Source: Chloranthus sessilifolius (Eukaryota > Streptophyta > Magnoliopsida > Chloranthales > Chloranthaceae). Taken from it: a DNA stretch of 64,000 nucleotides. Shown piece by piece: positions 10,133-21,427 of this stretch. The stretch spans positions 86,646,097 through 86,710,096 of the forward strand of contig CM037590.1 in NCBI GenBank assembly GCA_021018995.1. The letters run 5' to 3'. Made by a program: the position numbers and the translations under genes. The notes beneath the pieces are model-generated. The model saw nothing but the letters and a program-made list of their open reading frames with translations. It was not told the DNA's origin and ran no database searches. Position 1 is the first letter of the stretch, and every line of letters begins with the position of its first letter.

Positions 10133-11951
10133 GATGTCCAGTGATGGGGACCAGGTCATGAGGGTGTCCCTGACGTGATCTCCGACATTTGTGGTGAGCG
10201 CCTCATTCAGGTGTAGCACTCCTCTCGCAGCTGATATGAGATGCAGGGCGAGGCGGCCCGCAGTGGGTTGCTTCATCAGCAATATACTCACATTTCCAAC
10301 TTTGGCATAGCCAGCCAAGTAAAAAAAGTATTCCTTGGTTTCTTTCTTTTGTTCGGGCTCCTTTGTTCCAAGATTTGACATTCCTCATTCTTTTGAGGCA
10401 GTCCTTGCCCCCTATTATGTTTCATGGAGGATAGTTCGACCTCCAATGCTTTTACATCCATCTCCCTCATGTCATGAAGTTCCTTCTGGCTCAGGCCAGC
10501 TTTGGGGACTTCTTGCCATGCCCTGCTATGAGGGGGGATTCAGCCTACGTGAAGGCTTTGGTGGAGAGGTTCCGTCCGGAGATGATGGCCTTCCACATGT
10601 CCATAACCGAGATGACCATCACTCCTGTGAATTGGTCCATGATCACAGGGATTGGGATAGGAGGAGTGCCCATGGTCTGCCCTCACATTCCAGATTGTGA
10701 GGAGGTGATTCAATTGATTGGGTTCTATCCCCCTTCTGCCCATATGACTGGCCCCAAGGTCAAGCTATCTTAGTTTGTGGATCTGTTTGAGGCCGATGAG
10801 TTGGTTGATCCAGACCAACCGGATATGGATATCATCATCTAGCCTGAGCGTGCTTTGATGTTTGCTCGTATTGCGCTTCTTTTTGTTCTGGATAAGATGA
10901 TCCTTGCCAAAGCCAGCGGCAGTCGAGTCTCGCTATCCCTTCTCAGCCTAATAGGGAACTGAGAGAATGTGCACCATTTTGATTGGGGCGGTGCTAGGTA
11001 CGTGATGCTGATGGATAGCTTGGCCAGAGCCTTGGTTGGGGATGTTACCTCTGTCCTTGGCTTTTGGCCCCGTGATTGAGGTAACCCATCAGTTTTTCTC
11101 TTTCATCCCTCTGGCTCGCTCTTCTTTGTTTTTGATTTTGTATTTGGCATATTTTCTTATTTATTCATCTTTTTAGGTTTCAGGGTATTTGCACTTCCAA
11201 CCTGGCTGCCCCCTCCTCTTCTCGGATGAGTACACATATCCCCTGATGAGTTGTTGGCATAAGGACCGTTGTCGGGACCTAGGAATGAAGCATTTGGAAC
11301 TAGGTCTGAGGTCTCAATTTGACTTGATGATTCCAGAGCAAGTTTGACACCCCCCTTTTCTTTATTGGTTAAATTTTTGGATTTTTTATTGTATTGCTTG
11401 ATCTAACGGGATTCTCCTTTCTTGGAAAGATTACATTTGATCCTTATGCCGGCTCCCCCTTCTTAGACTGCACTACTGTTGGCCAGTCACGACTATTCAT
11501 TGATCTTTGCATTGTCTTCTAAGACTATTTTGTTGTGCTGTTGGGTCCTCCTAAGGATGTTATGGTGCCAGAGGGTACGTCCCAGGAGCTTGCAGGGAGG
11601 CTCCTTCGACATGGGATTCCTGTTGATGACCTTTATGAGCACGGGGGTATCAGTTGTGGTACAAGGCTCTCCCCTATCGGTCCATCCTCCCACGTTTTGT
11701 GCCTGGTACAAACTTTTCGGCGTTCGTAGGCCCGCAATCTCAGGTATCTTCTTTTTTATTTCCCTTACTAGTGGGTTTCTTTTTTGACTGCTAAGTTTTT
11801 ACTTTATTGACCGGATTTCTTCCTCTTTCTTTAGTTCGAGGTTGGAGAGGACTCTAACGAGGACGCAGATGCGGGTCCTACAGAGGTGCTAGGTGCTGGA
11901 CCTTACGGGGTCTTCCGGTGTGGGGCCTTCAGGGACATGATGGCCAGGACT
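10133..11951 (+). pseudogene. PMD gene 1, 5' part: plant mobile domain (aminotransferase-like) pseudogene
   Basis: Plant mobile domain proteins occur in host genes and in transposons; their activity is poorly known. Here the recognisable blocks are in order: VKALVERFRPEMMAFHMSIT then EMTITPVNWSMITGIGIGG (about 10548-10665), ERALMFARIALLFVLDKM (about 10845-10900), HFDWGGARYVMLMDSLARAL (about 10977-11035), YLHFQPGCPLLFSDEYTYP (about 11185-11240) and ITFDPYAGSPFLD (about 11431-11470). A GTAACC...TTTTTAG intron fits 11081-11177. Several in-frame stops (for example 10771-10773) and early stops after ATG 10133 show it is dead. The gene runs opposite to LTR D and is interrupted by a solo LTR at 11952. 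An MULE-borne origin is an alternative to a retrotransposon accessory gene. Confidence 0.7.
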
Positions 11952-14677
11952 TGTTGTAAAGGACTTACCAGTGTGCTGATTTTATTATGTGTTCAGAACA
12001 AATTGAAAATTAAAGTAAAATAAAAGATGGAAACAGCACAACTAAAGTAATCCTAAGCCTGTAAGATACAGGGCTATTGTAGCAGGTTTTGATAGGTAAG
12101 AGTTTGTCCCATAGAGATATTGATCTAGAACCCAAAATTGGCTAAAATAGTAGGCTTCTAGATCTGGCTACAGATCTGACAATCCTAAAAAAAGGGAGTT
12201 AGGTGTCACAACTACACTAAATTACCTACTAAGAAAAGAAAAGAAATAAAATGCAGTCCTATCCTAAGATGGTGATGGTATGTTAAAATAAAGATAAAAG
12301 GGTGAGAAGTAAATAATTTAGATTAAAGTTCATTCAGTTATATAACTCTGATTTAGGGCTCTCTCTGCAGTAAATTCTTACTAAAGTGCTATCACTAACC
12401 TGAGCAAGGTAGAAGAATCCAACTTAACCCATGCCATTTGGAGCGCTCTTCAGGCTATAGTCTGTCCACTCAAATGGCCATAGTCTATCCAATAGAGTCT
12501 GTTAAATCCCATTGATCAAGCAAGAAAAGCTGACCTAATCCAAAGGAGTGAGCTGATGAAACCACATCTAATGAATCAAATCAGGCCGTGAATACCATTA
12601 CAGACACTATGTTTGCCAGTGCTCCAAGCTCCCCATATCTGCGCACAGATCTGGCTAGCATTTATAGGGGTATTAAACCTAGGAAGATCAGATGGCAATC
12701 AAAAGATCTAAAGGTTAAGCAAATGGGCAAATCTCAAAAACACAAATCCGATCGAGAATCTAATGGAACCAAAAGACCTATAGGTTTAAATAGACTTTAA
12801 ATCAACAATTTATTGCTTAAAAATTGCTTTCAATATAATGTCCTCACTGTTGCAATCACTACAAAGAAGCCAGATCTAGCATCTGATAGCAATCAAGTGA
12901 AGCAAAGGGGAGCCTGTTCCTGCACAATCTCTCACCAGGCTACAAGTTCTAGTACAGAAAAAACGAATTCATCTCAGATCTGTGACCAAGCTTTCCCTAG
13001 GGCTATAGTCTGTCCACTCTAATGGTCACAAGCTATCCACAGAGGCTCCCTTACCCAAAAATGATGAGACAGAACATGTAAACTGCTGCTACCACCATGG
13101 TCCCCAGGCTACATGCTCAAGCTTCCATGTTCCTTTCAATAAGCTTAAATCCTAAATGCATGCTATAGCCTGAACAGAACTACGAACAAATAGAAAAATA
13201 ACAGATTGAGTAAGCATTCAAACATAAATTCCATTGATCTGATGTTAGTAACAATGAAATCTCTCAAGGCAGCAGCCTTGTGCACAACAGTTCAACAAAA
13301 TTCCAAATGTTTAAATGACCTATTACAAAACTTAAATAAAACTACACCTAAATGCTCACCAAAGATTTAGCTAGCAAGTGCTGGGGTAAGAGAGAAAAAA
13401 AATGGAAAAAGAGGTGATCAAACCCTAACCCTAACCCTAGTCTACTTGAGCTCTCAGCCGACAGAGGTTGAAGGAAAGAGTGATTGATGGTTTCTAAGTT
13501 ACAAGCGTAGCTTATATACTTAGTCCTAATATTGTGGCTGAGAGAAGAGTAAACCTAATTTTTCAAGCAGATGTGCCACTGTTACAACCCATAGATGTCT
13601 TGAGATGCGTGCATCAGGATCCGTGCCTCAGGATGTGTGCCCTAGAGCTGGGGAAATCCCTAAAAGGTCCTTGAGTTAAGATTGAGAAGTGGAGAGCTCG
13701 AGCTTCGCAGGGCTGGTTCTTGCATATCACTTCTATCGCACAGCTGCAGAGTGTTCGCGGGGTAGAATTTAGCTTGGAATATTTTTGTCTCGCGCAGTAG
13801 AGCTTTGGGTGATCGCGTAGCTGCTTTAGCTTTGATTGCACTCACGAAAAAGAGCTTCAGGTGCTTAGCTTGCTTGCACAGAAGAGCTTCAGGAACTTCA
13901 TTTATGAGGTACTCACACAGATGCCTCCACATCTTGCTTGGTACAGATTTAAACTTTTAGACATGCGAGAGCTGCACAAGGGAACTTCAGGGCGTCTCTC
14001 TCTTCCAGAGCCACCCGAGAACTTGTCGAGGTCTTTACTGTTGTTCGCGCCAATTGGTCTCACGGGGTAGTACGCACGGTTGCATTAAGGTTTGATCCTC
14101 ATGAGAACTTCACGAGTTGTATTTTTGGAGGCTTAGTGCGTGAGAGCTCCATGAGTTTCTTCACATGTAGATTACAGCTGAACTACGCAACTACTGCACG
14201 AGAGCTACTTTGTGATAACCCCTTCATTGAGTTGCGCGACTTCTTCATGAGCTCTATTATGTTGCATATCTTTGCTGTCCGAGGGAGCTCTGCCAGTGAA
14301 TTGAACAGTGCGAGGTAGCACCTCAGCTGTGAGAGATAGGTCCTTTGCTCCTCTGCTGCTATGCACATGCTTCTGTTATAGCTTCCTCCTCTCTAACTTA
14401 TACTTCATTCATCTGCTGGATTTTCTTGGTCCATTATGACATGCAAAATAGTCACCATGGTGTGTACCACCATGGTGTTCCATCACTTTCTAGTTCAACT
14501 GTCATCTTTTGCTTGAATTCTCTCTTCTTGGCACCAAAAGCATAAACTTTGTGTTAAGCTGCATAGTCTAATACTAACTACAAAACAAGCTAAAAAGGAG
14601 TTATTAGTCAGCTTCAAGGTCCAACAAATGCTACGTTAATAGGTGAAAAGTGATACTTTTCAGTGAATAACAGGACT
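11947..14677 (-). mobile_element. Solo LTR of the Element B family with TSD GGACT
   Basis: The 11952-14672 sequence (2721 bp) is homologous along its length to both LTRs of Element B, with TGTTGTAAAGG at the left end and GTGAATAACA at the right. GGACT occurs on both sides (11947-11951 and 14673-14677), the 5-bp duplication of one integration event. No internal sequence remains, so the element was lost by LTR-LTR recombination. The transcriptional orientation is - (TATATAAG read on the minus strand at 13511-13518). It holds a GCGAG/TCGCG array at about 13700-14330 upstream of that TATA. A CCCTAACCCTAACCCTA run at about 13424 is telo-box-like. Confidence 0.92.
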
Positions 14678-15260
14678 CAGGGGACCTTTTGGCATTTTGA
14701 CGATGCGTTCCTCTCGGATTTGTGTGTTGATGTGATGGAGCATGCTTGTCTATCCAACGAGGCGATTACAGTTCCTTCTCTCGAGCCTGGTCCCAGGGGT
14801 GTGTTCTCTTTTCCACATTATCTTAGGGACATGATTGTTTTTATATTATTTTCCCACGCTGCTGACTTCTCTCTTCCCCCTCCCCCCTTGCAAATTTATG
14901 AGTCAGTTGTTTAGCAGGCGGAGTATTTTTATCATATTGCTGACCTTCGGGATGCTGAAGTGGTAAGTATGATGGTTTGCCTCGTCTGTTTCTTTGTTGC
15001 CCTATGCTTTCCTTTAACTGATCTTAACTGATCTTTATGGTGTGATGCTTTCAGCGCGCTCATGAGAAGGAGTCGCATTCACTACTCAGCCGACTGTCCC
15101 AAGCATGGTCGCGGGTGGGGGATATTCAGACGTATTAGAAGACTTTGTGCTGGCGAAAGAAGAAGGACACTTATTAGGAATGACTTTTGTCTCTTTTTTA
15201 TTCCTTTTTATAAACATTTTAAACTCTTGAACACTCTTCGAAAGCAAATGTAATGATAAT
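14678..15260 (+). pseudogene. PMD gene 1, 3' part, after the solo LTR
   Basis: When the solo LTR and one TSD copy are set aside, the + strand sequence continues from 11951 into 14678. A readable stretch at 14678-14914 (HFDDAFLSDLCVDVMEHACL, then SFPHYLRDMIVFILFSHAADF) ends in a TAG at 14912. A GTAAGT at about 14962 and a TTTCAG at about 15052 suggest another intron. The tail has no conserved domain I recognise. Assignment to the same gene rests on continuity across the TSD. Confidence 0.5.
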
Positions 15261-15594
15261 GAATGATCGGATGTATTTGGATGAATCATGGAATGGATGT
15301 TTTTGCTTTCCCTTTCTATTTGTTATCTCTCTTTGGATGTGATATGCTTGCTCTTTTGCAGGATGGGCCATGAGTCTGGCAAATGGTGAAATGACCCCTC
15401 GATTAGGCATTGGCTAACATAGCCACAGTCCATGTGCCCTTCATTCATTTGTGATGAGTAAGGTACCTGTAAAAATCAAGCGTTAAACAAGTTAAGTGAT
15501 GTACTAAGGAGAAAGTTGCAAGTGGATTGGTCCAAAGGATGGGCAAAACAGATTTTACTTCCCTCCGTTTCCCCTTTTTTTTTTGTTTTTCTGG
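15261..15594. other. Non-coding stretch before the palindrome array
   Basis: No gene or repeat is recognisable; it is the downstream flank of PMD gene 1 and upstream flank of the next accessory gene, ending in a T-rich run. Confidence 0.4.
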
Positions 15595-15763
15595 CCTAGC
15601 GTGTATATTATACACTCTAGGCATTTCTGGACATTTTTTTGGTCTAGTGTGTATAATATACACGCTAGGCTTTTTTCTGGGTATTTTGGTCTAGCGTGTA
15701 TAATATACACGCTAGGCATTTTCTGGTTGTCTTTGAATGAGCATGTATATTATACACGCTAGG
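15595..15763. repeat. Four-copy tandem array of CTAGCGTGTATA palindromes
   Basis: Four palindromes start at 15596, 15644, 15691 and about 15738, a period of 47-48 bp. The third is a perfect 25-bp palindrome, CTAGCGTGTATA with its complement around one base. Spacers are T-rich and similar (TTTCTGG). The array ends about 25 bp before a CTATAAGAC at 15787, which could be a TATA box for the gene at 15830-17330. Confidence 0.9.
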
Positions 15764-15829
15764 CACTTTCCCTTACAGTGGTGGGCCTATAAGACCTAAG
15801 AATGCACTCTTTTTCCCTTATTTTCAGTT

Positions 15830-17330
15830 GGGTTTTGAATTTTGCTCCAATCTTTTTGTCTTTTCTTCCAGAGGGTGGGTCCAATGTCCTACATAGAATC
15901 ATGATTCCTTAAACGGCCTTGTATTACCATGGACCTGCTTCACGACCCTGCCCCTCCGGAGGGGCTTCAGACTTTTATACTTCCTTCCTAGGGTGTAGGG
16001 CCCAACTTCCTAAGGCGTTAGCTTGATAGTTTGAATGGGAGCAAGTTCATGGGTTTGGATCAACTTGGGCTTGCCTGTCTTTCCTCTATTCTTGACATTC
16101 CCCTACTTCGAGACCTTATCAATGCTGCAGTTTCTTATTGGGATGCAGGAACCCATGTCTTCTGCTTTCGGACCCGTGAGCTAACTCCGACACTTGAAGA
16201 ACTCTCTGTTTTGTCGGGTTTGTTGCATCATGATCTTGCTAAGGTATTACCAAAACTGGGTTATGCTAAGCCTTACCATGCAACTTTGGGCATGAAGAAA
16301 AGTGAGTATGAGAAGAGCTTTGTCGGTGGTCCCACCAGGTGTTCGATGAAATTTCAGAGAGAACTTTTCAGCGATGAAAGTTTGCAAAAATTATCAATCT
16401 GAAATGTTCATAATGTGAACACTTTTACTCTGGCAGAGCTTGGAGGGGGCCGCTCTGTGATGCATTTTGTGCTGGCCAAGATTTATTGCGGTCTTGATGC
16501 CTTTGCCTAGGGAAAGGTGGAGTGCTTCAGGAGATGCCCTGCTCTTATTCAAGTCTGGCTTAGGGAGAATCTGGCCATTTTGGGATTCGTGCCCCACTTT
16601 TATGTGGTCCTGGGGGAGGTAGCTCATTGCTTTTTGGGCCGATGTTCCAAGTGGCCTCAGGGGAATACATGTGAAATGTGTATTTGCCTGACTGAGGCTA
16701 TGCTGATATCGATGCTTCCATGGCTTGGCGGTACCTTCCCGATAGTTTGATCTAGGGATCATGAGGGTATCATCCTTCTCGGCTTGACTAGTAGTACTCA
16801 TTACTTCCCATCTCGGGTGCTACCCCAATTTGGCTATGTCCAGCAAGTACCTGGTGACTGGGATAGGATAGCCGCTCTTTAAGAAATGCATCATTCAATG
16901 CATATGAGCAATCTAGAGCAAGGGACCTTCCTTTTGACTTCGCCAGAGTATGAGGTTTGGCTACTATCTGAGAGGCCTTCTGCTCGTCGACTACATCAGG
17001 CTGAGAGCAACGATTCCCAGGGACCATGGCTAAGGAAAGAGTTGACGCTCCGGACCTGGATTGAGTTACTGGCAGATGAGAATTGGGTCTTACATGAGCA
17101 TTTAGAGAAAGACCAAAGTAGAGCTGATGTTGTCGAAACCAGAGCCGAAGTTGCAGAGTGTGAGGTCCTTCGCCTGGAAGGGACTCTGAGTGATGCTCTT
17201 GGTGCCACCGATGCTTCCCAGAAGTGATATAGGAGCCTCCATGGTTAGTGGATGACTGATTGGAATACTCGTGACGATGCTCTGCGTGCACAGATCCGCA
17301 TCTTGAAGCGCGAGTTGCGTCGTTGACCTG
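15830..17330 (+). pseudogene. DUF7745-like accessory gene with C-terminal coiled coil, broken
   Basis: Recognisable blocks are LINAAVSYWDAGTHVFCFRT then RELTPTLEELSVLSGLL (about 16106-16220), an Ala/Cys-rich middle (ALIQVWLRENLAILGF, about 16541-16590), SRVLPQFGYVQQVPGDWDRI (about 16813-16870) and a heptad-like C-terminus (DQSRADVVETRAEVAECEVL, about 17110-17175). Order and motifs match proteins carrying DUF7745, often transposon-associated, related to the plant mobile domain. In-frame stops occur at 16400, 16508, 16748 and about 16879, with a stop at 17225 before the end. The function is unknown. It lies on the same strand as PMD gene 1, opposite to LTR D, and behind the palindrome array. 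Confidence 0.6.
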
Positions 17331-18516
17331 GTCCTGCACACACTTTTTACACAGATCAAACATCATAGGAAGAGGGATAAGAACCCTTGACAGATATATT
17401 TTTGGTGTATATATATTTTTTTGTGTTTTGGTTTCTTTTTCTGATTTGTAAAGGGGGAAAAAAGGTGTCACACCAATTATCTTTTTGAGATGTGGTGCAA
17501 GCAAAAACTAGACGTGAAAATGGGAAAGGAAAATTTATTATCTTTTAAAAGTATCTTCTTTTTTTTTGATGATTTTGTTGCTTCTCCTTTCAAAATAGGG
17601 TGTCGCACTGATTATCTTTGTGGGATGTAGTGCAAACAAAATATGGCTATGAAAATGGGAAAGAAAATTTTTTTATCTTATATAAATATCATTTTCTTCT
17701 TTTTTTGTGTTACTTCTTATTCCAAATTTGTAAAGGGAGAAACAGGGCGTCACACCGATTATCTTTTTGAGGTGCGGTGCAGGCAAAATCTTGACGTGGA
17801 AATGGGAAAGGGAAATTTATTATCTTTTATAAGTATCATCTTTTTTTTTTATGTCTGGACCATGAGACGAGGTGATCGGTCTCATTTTGAGTATAGCCGA
17901 ATCCGTTCATGCGGTCGGACTTGTGTGAGGTTCAGAGTCTTTACCAAGGACAGAACGTCCATCCCTTCAGATTGAATTAACCTTTTCTCCTTACCCCGGG
18001 TCATACATTTGACAATATAGTCTGAAGATACACCTGATTAGGACTTGATTTGAGTAAACATGAGCGACCCAGTTGGCGACCAGATAATTTGTATGTGACC
18101 AAAGGAGCAAACGATTTTTCTTTCATAGACATTTTCACTCATAGCGCTAAAGATGGGTTTTCGCTATGCTTGTCATTTCCCTCTTTTTTGCCCATAGTGC
18201 TCTTTTTGGTTTTCACTACATCCAAGGGCATTACATTTTTATCCCAAGCACTTTTTCAGGTTCACCTGGTCCGCACAAGGTTGCTCTTTTTACCCATAAT
18301 GCCCTTTTGGTTTTTCACCACGGCCATTTTGCTTTGAGCTTGTATATTTTCTTTTCTTTTTCTTTTTAATTCAACAACAAAGGTGACGACATGGACATTA
18401 TTTCCATCATAGCCAGCTGGATGGAGTTCAGTGTGGTCTCTCAGCTCGGCTCGTGCTGACTCAACGGATACCATGACTGCTTGTAGACCTCAAAGATGGC
18501 TTTCCAGGGATGTATC
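17331..18516. other. Non-coding stretch with three tandem units
   Basis: Three diverged tandem units begin near 17464, 17599 and 17746. Each has GGTGTCACACC or a close variant, then ATTATCTTTTTGAG, then GAAAATGGGAAAGG, then a T-rich tail. From 17880 to 18516 I see no coding sequence; two related pieces (TTTGGTTTTCACTACATCCA near 18205 and TTTGGTTTTTCACCACGGCC near 18307) suggest another old duplication. Confidence 0.55.
17464..17850. repeat. Triple tandem repeat, period 135-147 bp
   Basis: Units at 17464, 17599 and 17746 share the order of palindromic GGTGTCACACC-type box, ATTATCTTTTTGAG, GAAAATGGGAAAG and TTTATTATCTTTTA. No coding content is seen. Confidence 0.8.
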
Positions 18517-21180
18517 TGTAGACACCCCCATTTTTCCCTCTCGAAATATACAAATCTGTTCGATCAACCTTTGACCTCACAACCCTAATTGGGACCATAT
18601 GCTGAAATAATAGTATATGGCTAGACATAGGCTGAAATAATAGCTCTGTGGTTCAGGCCCCATGACCCTAACGTAGGGACCATGCACTGAAATAATAGTA
18701 CGTGACTGAACACAGGTTGAAACAATAGCTCTGTGACTCAGATCCCAATGTAGGGAGACCATATACTGAAACAATAGTATATAGTCGAAATACAGATTGA
18801 AGCAATAGTCTCGCATTTCAAACCCCCTGACCCTAACGTGGGAACCATGCACTGAAATAGTAGTACATGCCTGAACAGAGGCTGAAGTAATAGCTCTGTG
18901 ACTCAGATCCCAACTTAGGGAGGCTATATACTGAAACAATAGTATAGAGTCAAAATGCAGACTGAAACAATAGTCTAGCATTTCAGACCCGACCCAGATC
19001 CGGGCAGCCCCGAATTATGCGCCTAAAATCACACGTGTAATTTAATTGCATGCAAAACAACACATGTGCAATTAGTCCCCTTTCCAGACCAGGCTTCCTT
19101 TCTCAGATCCCTTCAAGACTCGATCACGCACCTCGCAAGAGATGTGCGATTGAATTGAGCGCCCCACCACTAGCGGGTAATTGGCCTATGCCCGACCAAG
19201 TCTTACCGTCCTTGACCCCAAAGCTTCCTCAATCAAGCGCTTCAAATGAGATGCTTAATCAGGTTTCGCACTCCACACTAGGCGCGCAATTAGTTCTAAC
19301 GTGATTAGAACTAGGAAACTCACTGAGCAAGTTAGCTGGTCGCTCACTAAGTTGGTGACCAACTCAAAGCGATTAGGCACCAGGAAACTGACACGTAATC
19401 AAGTTAAACGCCTAAAACAGGGCGCTTAATTTGAGAAAAATCTATAAAAGTTTTTTTTCTAATTCGCCTGAGGGAGAGGCTGGAATTTTGAGAACGGAAT
19501 TTTTTTGGGATTTCGAAACCAGAGAACTCCGAGAACGAACCTATAGAAGAACATAGCCGTGATTTCGAGATTCAAGCTTCGAATCTTCGGGATTTCTCTG
19601 TGCAGCCTCGACCTTAGGTAAGAATTTAAAATTTAATTTCTGACCGTAGTTCATAGTTCTTAGAGTTAGGGTTTTTCTTAGTTTAAATTATTAATATTAA
19701 TTTAGTCTTAGACCGTAGCACCCTTTTTCATATCGTAATTTTAATATCTGTTCTAGTTCTCTGAACCTAGAACAAGTCCTTAATCTGACGGCCCAATTTA
19801 CCAACCATAGACTCAATTCCGTTCTAAAATTTTAATCTTTAGTCCTATCATTAATCTCTGGTTCTAGTTCATAGTTTCTAGAACAAGTCCTTAATCATAC
19901 GGCCTGATTTATTTTATTTCGTACTCGAATTCAGTCCTAAAACTTTAAACTTCTAGTCTTAATTCCTTAATTTAATATTTCTAAAATCCCAAATATTAAT
20001 TTAGTCTTCTATAATCCTAGTTTCATAATTTAATTCATAATTATAATCCCGAAAACAACTTTGAAAATCCAAAAATAATATTTTATAATTCGAAAATCTA
20101 AATTATCCTTAATCTTAGCCACCCGATTTGTCCAAGGGTGGTTACAGAGGGTACTCAGGAATGAGGCCAATCCTCCTTAGCATAGCGGGCACAAAACCCC
20201 TTCTTTAAGATTATTTTATTGCTTTAATCAGAATTAGAAAGATCAAGTCCATACTTTTCATAGATTTTTAGTATAATTAATTTACATGCTTTATTTTAAT
20301 TAGATCCTTCGAATAATTGCTTTGATTAGAATTATAATATAATTAGTTCCCCTATTTTAATTAGATAATTCTAGCATAGTTAATTCGTTGCTTAATTAGA
20401 TTCCAGTATAGTTAATTTCTTTTTTTTTATTAATCAGAGTTTTAGTATAATTAATTCATTGATTTGATTCTAATTCTAGAAAAAAATTAGTTCCTTTATT
20501 TTAATTGGATTTTAGTAAAGTTAATTCATTGCTTTAATAAGTGTTTTAGTAAAATCAGTCTTCTATTCCAATTAGAATTTCAATCGAATCAGTTTTCTAC
20601 TTCAATTAGAATTGCAGTAGGGCAAGTATACTTGCTTTACTTAGAATTTCAGTACAATTAGCATGCTTGATTTAATTAGAGTTTCATTAAAATTAACATA
20701 TTTTGATTCCTAGTATAATTAGGAGACTGATATTAATTGAACTTCTAATAGGATTAGGACACTAAATTAATTAGACTCCTAATAGAATTATAATATTAGA
20801 GCAAATCACTCTAACAAACCCACACCACTAGACTCACAATAGAATTAGGAAATCTAAACCGATTAGAATCACAATAATAACAGGAAATAAAAGGAAAACT
20901 GAACTATCTAAACTATAAGGAAGAGCCATAACTGCTGATGTTCACAGGCGGACGATTCAGTAAAGAAGTAATCCACACCCGCTCTAAAGCATGATCACTA
21001 ACATGTTGCAGCGTCGTTAAATATCTGCAGCTGGAGATCGCAACAAACTAGGAACCTTCCTAAAAATCATTTTTTTATTTCTAACATTCCAAACGCTGCT
21101 TTGCTAGAGTCCACTTGGACAGAATTGGGCCATTGATTCAACGATGATCGAGAGGAACCCAAAAAAAGCACGCACCGACA
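18517..21180 (+). repeat. 5' LTR of Element E (about 2.66 kb)
   Basis: The start TGTAGACACCCCCATTTTTCC is a familiar Tat-type LTR end. The right end is placed at ...GCACCGACA just before the PBS-like site, with an error of about 20 bp. A TATA-like CTATAAAAG is at about 19442-19450, and the repeat array at 18602-18973 lies upstream of it. From 19600 to 20900 the sequence is very AT-rich with many AGTATAATTA-type repeats of R/U5 character. The partner LTR is not in the window. Confidence 0.65.
18602..18973. repeat. Ten-box array of CTGAAAYAATAG in LTR E
   Basis: Boxes reading CTGAAATAATAG or close variants start at 18602, 18632, 18686, 18717, 18766, 18797, 18852, 18882, 18931 and 18962. They form five pairs (30-31 bp within a pair, 79-86 bp between pairs). 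Between pairs the text CTCTGTGACTCAGATCCCAA or CATTTCAGACCC alternates, so there is a higher-order unit of about 165 bp. Confidence 0.9.
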
Positions 21181-21183
21181 GAC

Positions 21184-21200
21184 TGGCGATTGCGATGGGA
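21184..21200 (+). other. PBS-like site of Element E
   Basis: TGGCGATTGCGATGGGA shares its start TGGCGA and its GGGA end with Tat/Ogre primer binding sites (TGGCGACTCC type). It is degenerate; the call depends on its place at the LTR end and before gag. Confidence 0.5.
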
Positions 21201-21427
21201 CTTCACTTTCTTTCTTTAGATAGGTAGCTTTTAGTTTGTTTTCTTGCTCTTCTTTCCATCACATCATTTAGATTTCCTTTAGATATATGAGTCTTCGTCA
21301 AAGACTCGAGATGTCTGGCATACGAAGAGTGAGCTTAGGAGACCCACCATTATGGAGATATCATAACAACCCCATGTACGAAGAAGAACCACCTTACAAT
21401 TCCAGCCTATGACAACCCGAGATTAAC

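Noticed and set aside
13424..13440. CCCTAACCCTAACCCTA, telomere-like
   Set aside because: Only about three six-base units, present at the same place in the B-family LTRs (also 28771 and 40677); it is a telo-box-like leader motif, not a telomere remnant.
18480..18516. Possible PPT before LTR E (CCAGGGATGTATC)
   Set aside because: Too few purines in a row; I could not show that internal sequence lies left of LTR E.
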